Below, in pieces: positions 45,916-56,759 of a DNA stretch of 64,000 nucleotides (within the stretch, counting starts at the first letter, position 1; each line of letters begins with the position of its first letter). The translations under genes were made by a program, and so were the position numbers. Source of the stretch: Megalobrama amblycephala (taxonomy: Eukaryota; Chordata; Actinopteri; Cypriniformes; Xenocyprididae). The DNA lies in the NCBI RefSeq assembly GCF_018812025.1, contig NC_063061.1:690001-754000 (forward strand), in the 5' to 3' direction. The notes below the pieces were generated by a model. It was not told where the DNA came from. It saw nothing but the letters and a program-made list of their open reading frames with translations, and ran no database searches.

Positions 45916-46109
45916 ATTTCTAGACAGCACTGATACTGTTTCATTAACCTGTTGGGAATTGAAATCAAATGACGAATTGAATCTCGTCAAACTTACCTCC
46001 ATCACCATCACAGCGGAGCTCAGCCAGTCCTCCAGCTCTGCCTCTGCTGGATGCTTGCTGCCCTTTGCCATCTTCTGGAATGCCATGCTGTGACATCGAA
46101 CAACCACCA

Positions 46110-46272
46110 TCAGTGCCTAAGCAAATGGATCTTGTGGCTCCACATCCGGCCTCTGATCACCTCACTCCATCTTGGCCCATCGACCTGTTGTCTTCGCCTT
46201 GGCTCCCCCCACCTTCGGCTCCACCAGGTTCCCTTGTCCCACCGGCTCCCCCTTGGAATCTTTTTTTCTTTT
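46110..46272 (+). pseudogene. Fragment of the proline-rich gag-like gene
   Basis: The frame around 46,130-46,270 reads SWPIDLLSSPWLPPPSAPPG and SLVPPAPPWN, matching the Pro-rich tail of the gag-like gene at 26.6-27.0 kb (PWPVDTSAPPWLLPPSLGST). No LTRs adjoin it. It is directly followed by an L2 3' tail, so it may have been brought in by rearrangement. Confidence 0.5.
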
Positions 46273-46274
46273 TT

Positions 46275-46965
46275 AAACTGATGAAGTTTGCAAGATCAAC
46301 ACTGTTATTGAATTAAACTGAATCAACAATGAACTGATTTGAACTGAATAATGATGCTATGATCTTCTACAGAATTTGAGCTTGTCTCGTATTTGATTGT
46401 CAGCCAACAGCTCAGTCACCTTCCCCGCACTACATTTCCCAGCATCCTTCCTGATCCACACCTGCGCCTAGTCAGCTCATCTCCTCGTTACATGGACTCC
46501 CTGCACCTGCACATCATCACCTGCACTCTCTATAAAGACTCACTTCTCCTGCATTTCCTTGTCTGGTCTCATCTATATGTTCCTTGTGTACACAACAGAC
46601 TTCTTTCCTGCTACTTACCTGTCCTTTGGAATCTTTACCTGTCTTCAGTCATCTGTCATCTGCCTTTTGTCTACTTCTGTTTCAGGCATCTTCAAGAAAG
46701 ACATTCCATTACCACAAGCTAAGTCATCAGTCTATCTACATATTGATATCTACTCACTATTTCTACACTCCTGTTCCAGTTCCAGTTATGTTTCAATAAA
46801 CACTGTTTCAATAAACTTACCCATCTGATCCCTTCTGTTGTGTGACATTGATGAAGTTTGCACCATTAGTTCTGTTACTTTCCTGTTTATTATTGTGTAG
46901 CTGCTTTGAAACTATTTCTATTGTATAAAGCACTATAAAAATAAAATTGACTTGATTAACCGACT
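46275..46965 (+). mobile_element. L2-type LINE 3' tail, split by a solo LTR
   Basis: 46,275-46,397 (TGAATTAAACTGAATCAACAA, TGAACTGATTTGAACTG) and 46,848-46,965 (GTAGCTGCTTTGAAACTATT, TATAAAGCACTATAAAAATA, AAATTGACTTG) form one tail interrupted at TTGAT. The end motif is the same as at about 2,405-2,440. Confidence 0.75.
46398..46847 (+). mobile_element. Solo LTR (450 bp) with perfect 5-bp target duplication
   Basis: Starts TGTCAGCCAACAGC, ends GTTGTGTGACA, flanked by TTGAT on both sides (46393-46397 and 46848-46852). Plus orientation: TATA-like CTCTATAAAGAC (about 46,530) and two AATAAA signals (46,794 and 46,810). Short open frames inside are incidental. Confidence 0.9.
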
Positions 46966-47003
46966 AACCTTACAGCACCAAAGTTGAGTTAATATTAGGC
47001 AAT

Positions 47004-47005
<2 letters not shown>

Positions 47006-47046
<41 letters not shown>
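47006..47046. repeat. (TA)n microsatellite
   Basis: About 20 uninterrupted TA units. Confidence 0.95.
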
Positions 47047-47049
<3 letters not shown>

Positions 47050-47050
<1 letters not shown>

Positions 47051-48480
47051 TATATCTTGGGGAAAATGCAGGTCTGGACCTCAGGGACCTCAGGTGGTAT
47101 GTTATTTTCAAATGTGATGGAGCATTAAACTTTTAGTGCCACTCACTGGACATTTCATTTAAGAACTGCAGCAAGATCTACAACAAACATCGCAATAAAA
47201 TGTTGCCGGATTCACATCTGTTTTGGATAAAACTGAACATGATTTTAGCGCCATTCACTGGACATTTCACTGTCCAGCATTTGAAACATGCAAGAAGCAA
47301 CACTATCATTTTGCCAATCCCAACCCTAATTTTTATTTTTTTTTTTTGCTTCCCCCCCCCCCCCTTCTTTTTCAGGTTGGTTTTATGACTCAAGTGACAG
47401 GTGTTTTGGGTGCTCTCTTTGGCCCATCTACTGCACAATATTTTACTGACTTGGGCAGCAAAAACACAAGAGAGCACATGCAGATAGGCAGAGACAGGAC
47501 GTCACAAACACCAGCACTCACTTGAAAATAATCGACGCCACAGGCAGAACATGCTGAAATTAAACGGTGACCTCATAAAATCTTCAACCTCAGGGTGAAA
47601 CGTGAGCGCGTGACCTTTGACTGTTGTCGTGATGATGAAATCGTATATATTTTTTAAAATAATAAAAAAAAAAATCTATAAGAGACAATGAGTGCCATTT
47701 CACTTATAAAATGGTACTACATAATAAAAATATTAAAACAAATTAAAGGCACAATATGATTACAAAATCCTAATTTTCTTGTTAGAAGTTAGTTACTGAG
47801 CCAATAAAAAATGTTCAGTACCATGCTCTTGCCCTGAGTGACCATAAGCATACTATATGATTTATTGAGCTGAAAGGTTTAATTTGGGAGGGAGATTTCA
47901 GGCTTCATCCTTGCATGTTTACACTATGTCGATTAATTAAAGAAAAGGTGGTCAATCTAGATGCATATATGGGGCTTACTTGCTCAGGCGAAATACCTAT
48001 TCTTATACATGTTTTATAAAAATTTCTTAGTAGCTAATGCTGATCTTGTCAGGATCTTTGGATTTATGTTTAGGTAATGGGTATTGTGATGTAAAGGGTG
48101 CTTCTGTCGATTGCTATTGATAAATTTAAGGGCATTGGTAGTTCGCTGCAGTCTGCTGTATTTGCATTTTTTTTTTATTTTTTTTTTTTTATGTGGCAGC
48201 ATTTATTGCTTTAGGTCAAGTTCTCATAACTGAAATATAGATGTGACGCATTTTGCTTGATGGCCATTTGGATCATTTTTTTTTTTTTTACAGATTTTGC
48301 ATGGTGTTATGATTAACTGTTTCACACTATGAATGTGAATGAGAATTAAAAAAAAAAAAACAGTCACTGGGAGCTACTGTACTGAGTTTTAGTGGTTGTG
48401 ATTGAGATCTTTTGTGTGACGCAGTCGAACTCAGGTCAGTGACTTGTACTGTTTTACAGTATGTTTACAGAATCTGCTTG
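47050..48480. other. No gene recognised
   Basis: A short direct repeat (CACTCACTGGACATTTCATT at about 47,140 and CATTCACTGGACATTTCACT at about 47,252) and homopolymer runs (T at 47,335, C at 47,353, T at 48,170, A at 48,349) are the only structures seen. Confidence 0.45.
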
Positions 48481-48489
48481 TTCTTGCAG

Positions 48490-48968
48490 TAAGCTCACAG
48501 CAAAAATCTCACGAGGAAGATGGATGCTACTGAAGAAACAAGGTTAGTTATATAGGGTCTTTTATGTGGGTAAAAAAGTTTTGTCATACCCTTGAGAAAC
48601 TCTCTACACTGAGGTTATTTATACTTCTGCATGTTTTAAAGGATGTCCCAAAGCAGTTTTATTTGACTGGTTTTTACAGTGAGGAATATAAGTAAATTAT
48701 GTTTTTGATATAAACAAACATCTAATTTGTGTGCTTTGAAAAGAATATGTGTTCAAAGCAAGAAGATAGACATATGCAGTTAGATTGTCCAAAGCAAATT
48801 TGTGTATTTAATCAGTTTTTATGTTTCCTAGCATCATTCTCTGGTTCTATCCATTGAAATACAGGAACTCTGTTTGCACATTAATTCAAAGTATTCTTGA
48901 AACTGTTGTTTGTGTTTTTCCAGAATGCTCTGCACATTGTCTTAGGAGTATCCTTTGATTTCACATCT
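48490..48968 (+). other. Candidate pair of small exons with good splice signals
   Basis: Exon 1 (48490-48542) follows a pyrimidine-rich acceptor (TCTGCTTGTTCTTGCAG), has an ATG in strong context (GAAGATGG, 48520) and ends at AAG/GTTAGT. Exon 2 (48924-48968) follows TTTGTGTTTTTCCAG and ends at TCT/GTAAGT. Spliced, the frame reads MDATEETRMLCTLS and stops, so the pair does not make a long protein; a second acceptor (TTGTCTTAG) inside exon 2 also gives a stop. It may be a 5' untranslated or non-coding RNA exon pair, a decayed gene, or chance. Confidence 0.25.
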
Positions 48969-49680
48969 GTAAGTAATTAATACATAATAAATTACCTCTG
49001 TAATTAATGAATCAAGATTGGACCTAATGTAGTTGCTGAAGTAAATTTAAAAATTGTATCTCTAGTGTAAGTTTGAGATTCTGTTTTTTTTTTTTTTTTT
49101 TTTTGTTTGTTTTTTTGGCCTCAAGAAAGTGGATTGGCCTTTAGCTGTGTGGGTGTACCCTGTTAGCTGTGTGGGATAACCTGCTGCGGAACAGGTTTTA
49201 TTCCAGGATTTTTATTCATCGCCATCCAAAACTGGACCAATCAGCTGTGAGCAAAGTGACATATATCTAATGCAATAAAGCCACTGACTCTGTATGTCTC
49301 ACAGTTTAAACAAGTTTATAGTGAAAGAATTTTAGAGACAAAATTGCCTGTATATTGTTGCAAATTATTCATTATAATTATATGAATTATTATTATTTAT
49401 AATTCATATAATTATATGAATTGACAATTAATATTAATCTTTGCATTTAAACTATTATAATTATATAAAACTATATAAACTTTAATATGTAAAGCTTATG
49501 ATATGACTAAGCTTAGACGTAATTCTTTTGAGCTCTTTGAGAACCTACATATAATTTAACATTCAAATTCAGTTGTTTCACTTGCATTGATATTTCAGCT
49601 GCCTTCTCAAACTTTTGCTGAAGCAGCAGTGTTTATTGCTGCCTTGTAAATGTGTTTAAATTCATGGCATTTTTTCTAAC
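48969..49680. other. No gene recognised; AT-rich hairpin
   Basis: Contains a T run at about 49,085 and a perfect 17-bp inverted repeat at 49374-49390/49399-49415 (ATAATTATATGAATTAT) with an 8-nt spacer. Confidence 0.5.
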
Positions 49681-50146
49681 AATCTTCAACAGAGAAGTGA
49701 ATTGTGCGGCTCTCTCACAAGAAGTGAATCAAACCGACTCTCCATGGTCCATGTGATTGGCTGTTCGCCGCTCATGTCACACTTTCATGTGCACGTGCTA
49801 ATCACAAACTCTGGATTAAACCCTCCGTTGGCAGAATGTTTATATTGAGTGTTGTGAGCCAGTTGAACCAGGGGCCTGTACCATGATGGTAGCTGAACAA
49901 ACTCAGGGTTATGGGAGTAGTTTCAAGTTGACAAATCAAAAACAATGCAATCAGGCTTTGTTGGTACCATGATGCTGATCATAAGCTTTCTCTGACAACT
50001 GTGATCCTGAGTTCATGGAGCGTGTGCACATGAAAGTGTGACATCAGTAGTGAACAACCAATCACATGCCTTTAAGCATAGAGAAACTGCCATTCACTTT
50101 TTATGAAAGAGTCAGTGCGATTCAATTCTCTTTTCTGCTGAAGATT
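49681..50146. mobile_element. 466-bp foldback element
   Basis: The ends AATCTTCAACAGAGAAG and CTTTTCTGCTGAAGATT are inverted repeats. Pairing extends inwards through CATGTGATTGGCTGTTC / GAACAACCAATCACATG, TGTCACACTTTCATGTGCAC / GTGCACATGAAAGTGTGACA and AAACTCTGGATTAAA / CTGTGATCCTGAGTT. The centre holds GGGGCCTGTACCATGATGG and a second GGTACCATGATG. A related sequence lies at 6066-6377. No coding capacity. Confidence 0.75.
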
Positions 50147-50419
50147 AAGAGATTGAATAATCTTATGAAGTATATAAATGCTTTTACACCGCAAGAATAA
50201 AATATATTGCTTTATCAGATCAAGTGAAGTTAGTTTATATAGTTGATAACACATACATGTATACAGTTTTTATGTAAAATGACATGTAGTCATTTTTATT
50301 CTGTCGATTTCAAATCTTATTTATATTACGTATTTTCTGTATATAATCGGTAATGCTGGTTTATGCTGGATTTTTCAGCTATTATCATATATAATAGTTA
50401 TATAGCTATAAAAAAAATA

Positions 50420-51788
50420 CAGCGGGTAAAATAAGTATTGAATACATATTTTATTATTATTATTATTAAACACTGTTCCAATGCAGCAATTCACATAAGA
50501 TTTTGAGCAGACATCAATATTAACTTAAATCTACACAGACAAAGAAATCATAATTTTACAACCCATAAAAAAGCTATGTGTAATAAAGGGAAATGACTCG
50601 GGAAGAAAGTATTGAACACACTAACTGAAATTGCATTTAATAGTTGGTGGAAAAGTCTTTTTTGCAGTGACAGCTTCAAGATGCATCCTGTATGACCAAA
50701 CTTTAAATCTTGAATATTCTGGGGGTCTCTCTTGTGGATTTTGATCTTCAGATCCTTCCACAAATGCTCTTTTGGGTTAAAGTCTGGTGATTTACTGGGA
50801 CATTCTAACAACTTCATTTTCTTCTTCTGGAACCAATTCAAACTCTCCTTTGCAGTGTGTTTTGGATTGTTGTCCTTTGGTCCACCAAAGTCTCATCTTC
50901 ATCATCCTGGTGGATGGCAACAAATTCATCTCAAGAATTCCCAGTACATGGCTCCATTCATCTTCCCTGCAATAGTATTGATTCTGCCAGTACCATGAGA
51001 AGAGAAACAGCCCCATACCATGATGCTTCCACCTTGAAAACATCACTGTTGGGTATTTTTAGGGTCATATGCAAAGCCATTTCTCCTCCAAACATGGCAT
51101 GTGGTATTGTTGCCAAAAGTGATTTTTGTCTCATCTGACCACACTAAATTCTCCCAGTAGTTCAAACCTTTCCAAATGTTGTGTAGAAAACTTCAAATGA
51201 GCTTCAATATGCCTTTTCTTCAATAATGGAGCTTTGTGTGGTGAGTGTTCATAGAGGCTGTGGCGGTGGTGTGCATTTCATAGTGTTTTCTCCTTTGCAT
51301 GGCCATATGATGGTGGAAAATGGCCCCAATGGTGCTTACAGGAACATTTAGGAGTTGGAAAATCCTTCTGTAATGAGTACCATTGTTATGTACGGCAAAA
51401 TTCTTGTTGTAAAAGTCTTGGGAGATCTCTTTGCCTCTACCCATCATGAGATAAGAGGTCAGTAAGCCTTTTTCTAACCTAACAACATGCACCAACCCAA
51501 CTGCTTCTAATCTGCTCAGGTAGGAGGTTGAACTACTTGAAGTGAAATGTGTTGCTTTCTTGACTTGCCTTAGTGTACTGCTTTTTCTTAGTGTGTTCAA
51601 AACGTTTTTTACCGTGTCATTTCACTTTATTGCACAACTTTTTTATGGATTGTAGTATTATGATTTCCTTATTTGTATTGATTTCTTGAGCTAATACCAA
51701 AGTCTGGTCAAAATTGTATGTGAATTGCTGTATTGGAACTTTGTATAGGCCCAATAAAAAACATATTCAATAATTATTTTACCCACCA
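50420..51788 (-). mobile_element. Tc1-like transposon, inactive
   Basis: The left end CAGCGGGTAAAATAAGTATT and the right end AATAATTATTTTACCCACCA are inverted repeats, each flanked by TA. Length of 1,369 bp fits Tc1. The transposase remnant lies on the minus strand. The TIR sequence GGGTAAAATAAGTATTGAA is that of an abundant fish Tc1 family. Confidence 0.88.
50548..51447 (-). pseudogene. Tc1 transposase, frameshifted
   Basis: From 51447 the frame reads MMGRGKEISQDFYNKNFAV, the start of a Tc1 transposase, then LLNVPVSTIGAIF, part of the helix-turn-helix. In other frames follow [20 protein letters not shown] (about 51,030-50,970), NPKHTAKE (second catalytic Asp region) and, in 50841-50548, LLECPSKSPDFNPKEHLWKD, the DDE-domain C-terminal block with the final acidic residue in EHLW. 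Several frameshifts and stops separate them. Tc1 transposases bind the terminal repeats and insert at TA; this copy cannot. Confidence 0.88.
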
Positions 51789-51789
51789 T

Positions 51790-52285
51790 ATATAAATACA
51801 TACAGTTTATAAGTGTGTTTGATTGTATATGTTTGAGTGTTTGAGATGCTTAAATTATTATTTTTAGTTATTTAATGTTAAATGTTTACTGTTAAAACTA
51901 TGCCATGGATAACGTGATTTGATACTGAATGTCTTTTGAAAGATACCTTTGAAAATTCAGAAGGTTTTTCAGCTTTTTTTTTTTTTTTTTTTGTCTTGAA
52001 CAAAAGCTGTTTTAGAAGCTGTTTTAATGACTTTATAAACTACTTAGTGCTGTTATATTATCCACATTTAGTCTTTTATTCAGTTTACATAAATAGTACT
52101 GTTTGAAATGATGAAAAGACAGCTAAGGGGATTAACTTCCCAAGCAGTGAAAAGGACATGAAAAGATACAGGAAGCAGGAAGATCTTTTCTTTCATAAAG
52201 TAATTCATGTTTTTACCAGGACTTTCAATTTATTTTCATTTAATTTAGTTATGGAAAAATAACTTGTTAAAATGATTTAACACAT
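51790..52285. other. No gene recognised
   Basis: AT-rich; a T run lies at 51,974-51,991. Confidence 0.45.
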
Positions 52286-52312
52286 TTAAAGGGATAGTTC
52301 ACCCAAAAATGA
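52286..52312 (+). mobile_element. Angel-like TTAA repeat, end fragment
   Basis: TTTAAAGGGATAGTTCACCC then AAAAATGAATA, followed by a short TA run; only the terminus is left. Confidence 0.6.
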
Positions 52313-52658
52313 ATATATATATATAATATTGTAATATATATTTGATGCTTTTCTCATTTAAGACAATAATGACTTTAAATGATCTTTTGGGGGTAATTTC
52401 TCCAGCCGAATTTGATGTGAGATTAAATTGTGATTAATTAGATTAACTAATAGGCACATCATGTGATTAATTAGATAAAAAAGTAATTGAATCAAACCCA
52501 TTGAATCACGTATGGAACATATAAGAAAACTGAAAAGAGATCTGATGGATTGTGGTGACCTTTAATGCAGCTTAATTCACCACATTTTTTCCCCTTGTTC
52601 GTTGGTACCTAGAAAAAAATTGCATAGTATATGATAAATGATAACAACACAGGCTAAA

Positions 52659-52829
52659 TTAAAGGGATAGTTCACCCAAAAATCTAATTTCTGTTATCAT
52701 TTACTCACCCTCAAGTTGTTCCAAAACTGTATGAATTTCTTTGTTCTGTTGAACACAAAAGAATATATTTTGAAGAATGTGGGAAACTGAACAGTTCTGG
52801 GGCAACTTTGACTTCCATAGTATTTTTAG
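52659..52829 (+). mobile_element. Angel-like TTAA repeat, half element
   Basis: TTAAAGGGATAGTTCACCCA, ATCATTTACTCACCCTCAAG, GAACACAAAAGAATATATTT, ACTTTGACTTCCATAGTATT. This is one arm of the abundant cyprinid foldback repeat; the other arm is missing, replaced by the next element. Confidence 0.75.
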
Positions 52830-52839
52830 GATCACACAC

Positions 52840-53634
52840 AGTTTTCTCATGTTAATCTTGAGTGCATATAGAGTAACAATGCTCTGAAATGTCTTAAGTT
52901 TTATTATATTCATAAAAGATAGATACGCTGTACTGAGTCTTTCTGAAAAAAGCAGAGCTCCTGGAGGCGTGTCTGCCGTCAGTGCCGTGGGCAGAGCTAA
53001 AGAGTCACGAGCACACGCAGCTTTTGCGTAGAGAACGTCTGCTAGCTGTGACATCATTATAAATAAAAAAGGAACAAAAAAACGTTCGTGTTGTTTACAT
53101 TATATGAACTTGCAATACTGTTATACTTTGCTCTCAAATTGTTAATGTTAACAACATCAGCGTTGCGTGACTGTGTATTAGCATTACCTGTAGATTTCAA
53201 TTTCTGTAGCCTCTCCAAAGTCCAAGTCTTTTGCTTTTTGGCTACGGGTGAATCACTGATGACTGTCATTTGGATCTTTCTGGATTATAATCCGCCATCA
53301 AAATGATAAATTTAAATATTTCAGCTGCTTTGAGAACAGGCTATAAATGATCCGCTACCAGCAGCGTCCTCATGTGATAAAACCGACTAGCCTGGACGCC
53401 TTCATTTCTGTTTACGGACGTGATGTAATGACGCACAGAGGAACTTCTGCATGCTCAAATTTCCCACGGAAATCCACCATGTCGCTCTTATTATAAAACA
53501 TTATTACAAGCTTACCGTTATGAATCAAGCTAAGATAATGAGATAGTTTTGAACACTGGCTGGTTATGTACTTGCTCAAAAATTGATTTTGGATAATATT
53601 AACCAAAAAACGTTATGGACTGCAGCTTAAAAAA
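52840..53634 (-). mobile_element. TTAA-bordered repeat with a possible captured first exon
   Basis: The right border GTTATGGACTGCAGCTTAAA contains TTAA, and the sequence (antisense AAGCTGCAGTCCATAACG, then GCATGCAGAAGTTCCTCTGT, GATAAAACCGACTAGCCTGG) is one I recognise as a recurring cyprinid repeat. The left border lies near 52,840, next to the Angel-like arm, but no matching terminus was found. The minus strand holds an ATG exon with splice donor. Confidence 0.55.
53188..53269 (-). pseudogene. ATG exon ending at a splice donor, inside a TTAA repeat
   Basis: On the minus strand ATG at 53269 opens MTVISDSPVAKKQKTWTLER, continuing LQKLKST and ending at CAG/GTAATG. KKQK could be part of a nuclear localisation signal. 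An earlier ATG (about 53,299) opens MADYNPERSK and stops at once, consistent with a frameshift between the two. The frame stays open for 43 codons after the donor but becomes low in complexity. I do not recognise the protein; it might be the N-terminus of the repeat's own lost transposase or a captured host exon. Confidence 0.35.
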
Positions 53635-53677
53635 CTTTTTTTTTTTTTCAGATTTAATAAGAATAAGATGTAATAAG

Positions 53678-54776
53678 TAGCCTGACGTGGTCATACTCAA
53701 TTCTAGTCAGAATATGAGTCTGATACTGCTCCATTGGGCTTTGATTATGGGGGCGTATTTCAACCGATCCAGGAAAGACCTCAATTGGATAGACCTACCA
53801 CCAATCAGAGCTACAGAGTAAGTGACGTATGTTGAGCGACGCATAGTTGTCAACAGAACTCTTCTTAGCGACCATCGGGGCCAGCTGATAAATCAAACTT
53901 TTGCCGAATCCCGTAGGAAGGACGGCAAAGACATCTTTCCCATCGACAAATGCCTTGTTCGCGGTCCTCTGTTCCTCTTTTAAAATTAATGCGCTGTCGA
54001 TATCTTCTATAACGGACGCGATGGCGGAATCTACACATCTCAGTTCTTCAACAGCCATCATTGTTGTAAACTAATTGACCTTTCGCAAAGACCCGCCCCC
54101 CTTAGTTACTGTTGCTTTGTCCGACAAGCCGTGGCGCTGTCACGCCACACAGAGTGGAAAATACATCGCGGAGCAAAGAGGAAACTGACAACACATCGAC
54201 AGACGAGACAGAGCAGGTTACTTATGATATTAAACAAAGTCCCAGCTTTCAAACTGTGTAGTTATTAAAAAAATTCAAACAATAAAAACCGTTTTGTGGC
54301 TCTTTAATGTGTTGTGACCATGATCGTGACAGATTGCTGTAGCGCCTCAGCTCAAGAGGCTCGTTAACCGATCATTTCTTCCTACTAGTCCATTTATAGC
54401 ATCAAATAAACATGAATGAACATGAGAATGAATGTTGTTTCAAACGCAGAAAGACGTCAATATGCACAATTTTTCAAGTTTAACTCCACCGAGGTTAATC
54501 TTCTAACTCCTGACTGCTTTGTCGGACAAAATGGCGGATGCGGCGTTCTGATTGGTTAGATCGCTTGTCAATCAAACTCCCCAAGCGCTCTTTGATGACG
54601 TGGGTGGTTACGTAACCGCAGATAGCCTGTCCATCATCGATTAAAGCCCGCCCTGGCAATTTGATTGGCTCGGCCTTCTGGGAGCCGAGAATAATTACTC
54701 CACAATGGATCGAGTCCAGACCGAACTTCCCGTCCAAAAAATGTTGTGGGCGGGGTTCGGGCTGGCACCCAGGCTA
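53678..54776 (-). mobile_element. 1.1-kb transposon with 9-bp target duplication carrying a RecQ-like exon, copy 2
   Basis: Begins TAGCCTGACG, ends CACCCAGGCTA, flanked by TGTAATAAG on both sides (53669-53677 and 54777-54785). Compared with copy 1 at 36,734 there are about 14 substitutions and one 3-bp indel by eye, so roughly 98-99% identity. Different flanks and different target duplications show independent insertions rather than segmental duplication. Confidence 0.9.
53795..54061 (-). pseudogene. RecQ-helicase-like N-terminal fragment inside a transposon, copy 2
   Basis: The 88-codon frame starts MMAVEELRCVDSAIASVIED, with LKEEQRTANKAFVDGKDVFA and VLPTGFGKSLIYQLAPM. It matches copy 1 except for one Val codon less, I to V, I to N (RTANKAF) and the last residue. 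The Walker A Lys-Ser is intact, but nothing downstream of motif I is present. Retention of an open frame in both copies over this span may only reflect their youth. Confidence 0.8.
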
Positions 54777-54785
54777 TGTAATAAG

Positions 54786-55640
54786 AATAAGAAAAAAAAA
54801 AAAAATGTATTAAACTCTCTTCAAATTCTTCAAAATTTGGCAACCCCAATTTGGCAATGAAACTACAACAATTGCAGAAAAATATTGCTTTAGTGCGAAA
54901 GCAAAGAGATATCATTTCAGATAACCAGCTGATTTCCTAGTTTGTGATGATAACAAAATAATCACCACACTCTTCCAGCAAGTTTCAACCAAACACTAAA
55001 GTCAATAAGAAAGAGTCCTGGGGTGCTTCTCTTTACTCAAATGGATGCTTCCTTGTTTCCTCGTTCCAAGTGTGCAGTAGTTTTCTGCACTAGGTTTTAG
55101 TAATAAAAACTTTTTTTAACTGTCACATTCCTACTTATAATCTAAGGGTATGGTACAGTATGAATGAATAATAAAAAGTTAGGGAAGATGTTCTCCTGTC
55201 TCCAGATCCAGAGTCACGACAAAACACTTTTTTTCTCATTAACAACAGCCTTAAAGTGGAGAAAAGAAAGTGTAGTTAATGAAAAAGAACATAGAACAGA
55301 TTTAGCTCAGGAACGCTAAAAACAAACAAAACAATCTACTAACTAGGGAAGGGGAAAACTAACTTACCTAAGAAACTACCTTTCACTACCCTTTCATCCT
55401 TTTCTGTACACAAATGAACAATACCTGACTTTTTGTGAGTGATTCATCTTTGTTATTCCATAGAAATGTTTGTCTTCATAATCGTTTATCGAAACTTGTT
55501 CTGCTTCTGAGGGAACTTTCATTTTAGACTGATGTCACCAATGCTTCGTATTGTTAAACCCCTCTCTTCCAATCATATGTCATACTGAAACATTTCACTG
55601 TGCAATCATATCCTGATGGATAAATAATTCAAGTCCAGCT
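54786..55640. other. No gene recognised
   Basis: AT-rich unique-looking sequence without supportable features. Confidence 0.4.
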
Positions 55641-55774
55641 CTACATTTTTTCTTGAATTTCCTGTTTCACTGGAAATATGTCACATCATTGAAGCAAAAG
55701 GGGTTTCAAATACTGTTTGATGTTGACTTCAAACGCCTTAAGAGATCGGAGAAAATATTTAACTTTTTACTATA

Positions 55775-55836
55775 ATGGTTTCCACATATGAAACAAAGTT
55801 TTCAAACGACATGCTGGATCAGAAGTGGTGTGAAAA
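55775..55836 (+). other. Candidate first coding exon of an unidentified gene
   Basis: ATG at 55775 opens a frame MVSTYETKFSNDMLDQKWCE that ends in phase 2 at AAAA/GTAAGTTT, a strong donor. The sequence upstream (TTCCTGTTTCACTGGAAATA, about 55,659) has ETS/IRF-like composition, but no TATA box is evident. No second exon was found in the following kilobase. The peptide is not one I recognise. The call rests on the combination of an ATG, an open frame and a near-consensus donor, which can occur by chance. Confidence 0.25.
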
Positions 55837-56755
55837 GTAAGTTTACTTTGTGGTGTTCAATCCTTTAAACATCATTTATACAACTTTGAGATTTTACATT
55901 CTTGTTTTTATTATATGCATATGCATTGTTTGAGAAATTTGCATCAAAACAAAAAATAATATGTTTTGACTTAATAGCTGGTACATCAGTCTTCCTGGTT
56001 TAGTTTCGCGTTCCTTCATAAATTTGAGCTGCCACAGACATTTAGAAGTCACAAACACTCAGTAAGCAGCAGAGGCAATTGCTGATGTCACAGCATGTAA
56101 CCTCCTAAAACCCTCTAGAGAAAAGCAAACAAACCACATCTATCCTCAGAGCGGGGCAACTAATGATGAGAATAAACACTGTCAGCTGCTTGCTTCGGGT
56201 CTGATAATTTAAAGGCTGACTGTGTATTTGAACTCCTGTGCACCAAAGCTTTAAAGAATGGCCTCTTATTAGGCACCTGTGTGTGAGAGAAAAGTGATGG
56301 AGAGAGAGAGAGCGAGAGCGAGATGGGAGCAAATCACTAAGAAGTAGAAGTCAATCCAGTAAAACAGGAAAGAAAATCTCTGTAAGCTCATACTAATTGG
56401 AATCCAAACAGAAATAATTGGTTTTCAGGCGTCTGTAAAAAATAGCTTTGAGAAATCAGGTATTTTGCAGCTGCTCTCTGTGACAGATATCCAGCTATAA
56501 GCCGTTGCACATAGAAAGGCAAAGACAGAAAGCCCTTCATGAAAGCAATTATGTTTGACACAGTGGTCAGGAGTCATACAGTATAGACGGTTATTTTTAG
56601 TTATAGACTTTTCCCTTTACTATCACACATAATATCCTATAAGAATAAAGACAAAAACAGTAGCATTACCAAATGCCTCATTTAAGCTTGCATAATTATT
56701 TAGACTCTCTGTCAAACTGTCATTGGCAGGGATTATAGTATATTTGAGGCTACCG
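55837..56755. other. No gene recognised
   Basis: No supportable feature; a GA-rich run (GAGAGAGAGAGCGAGAGCGAG) lies at 56,301-56,322. Confidence 0.4.
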
Positions 56756-56759
56756 ACTT

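Larger units (their letters stand above)
41660..45920 (+). mobile_element. DIRS-type retrotransposon with inverted termini and internal complementary region
   Basis: The left end (41,700-41,860: GATGCTACGGGAACG, GAGCCGGTGTCT, TTTGATTGTCTGTACGTATG, ATAAATAGACACCA) is repeated as reverse complement at the right end (45,745-45,915). The outermost left sequence (TTTCGAGTGGAACTTGAGG ... TGTCATGACG) reappears inverted just inside the right terminus (45,658-45,695: GTCATGATGAAGCATTGAGT, TCCACTCAAAAG), the internal complementary region that defines DIRS-1-like elements. Between them are gag, reverse transcriptase-RNase H and tyrosine recombinase remnants in the canonical order. A solo LTR interrupts gag. 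All reading frames are broken. Confidence 0.88.

Noticed and set aside
46393..46828. Open frames of 71-109 codons at 46.4-46.8 kb
   Set aside because: They fall entirely inside a solo LTR with TATA box and polyadenylation signals.
36725..54785. Segmental duplication as explanation for the two RecQ-bearing copies
   Set aside because: Similarity stops exactly at the TAGCCTG tips and each copy has a different 9-bp target duplication.
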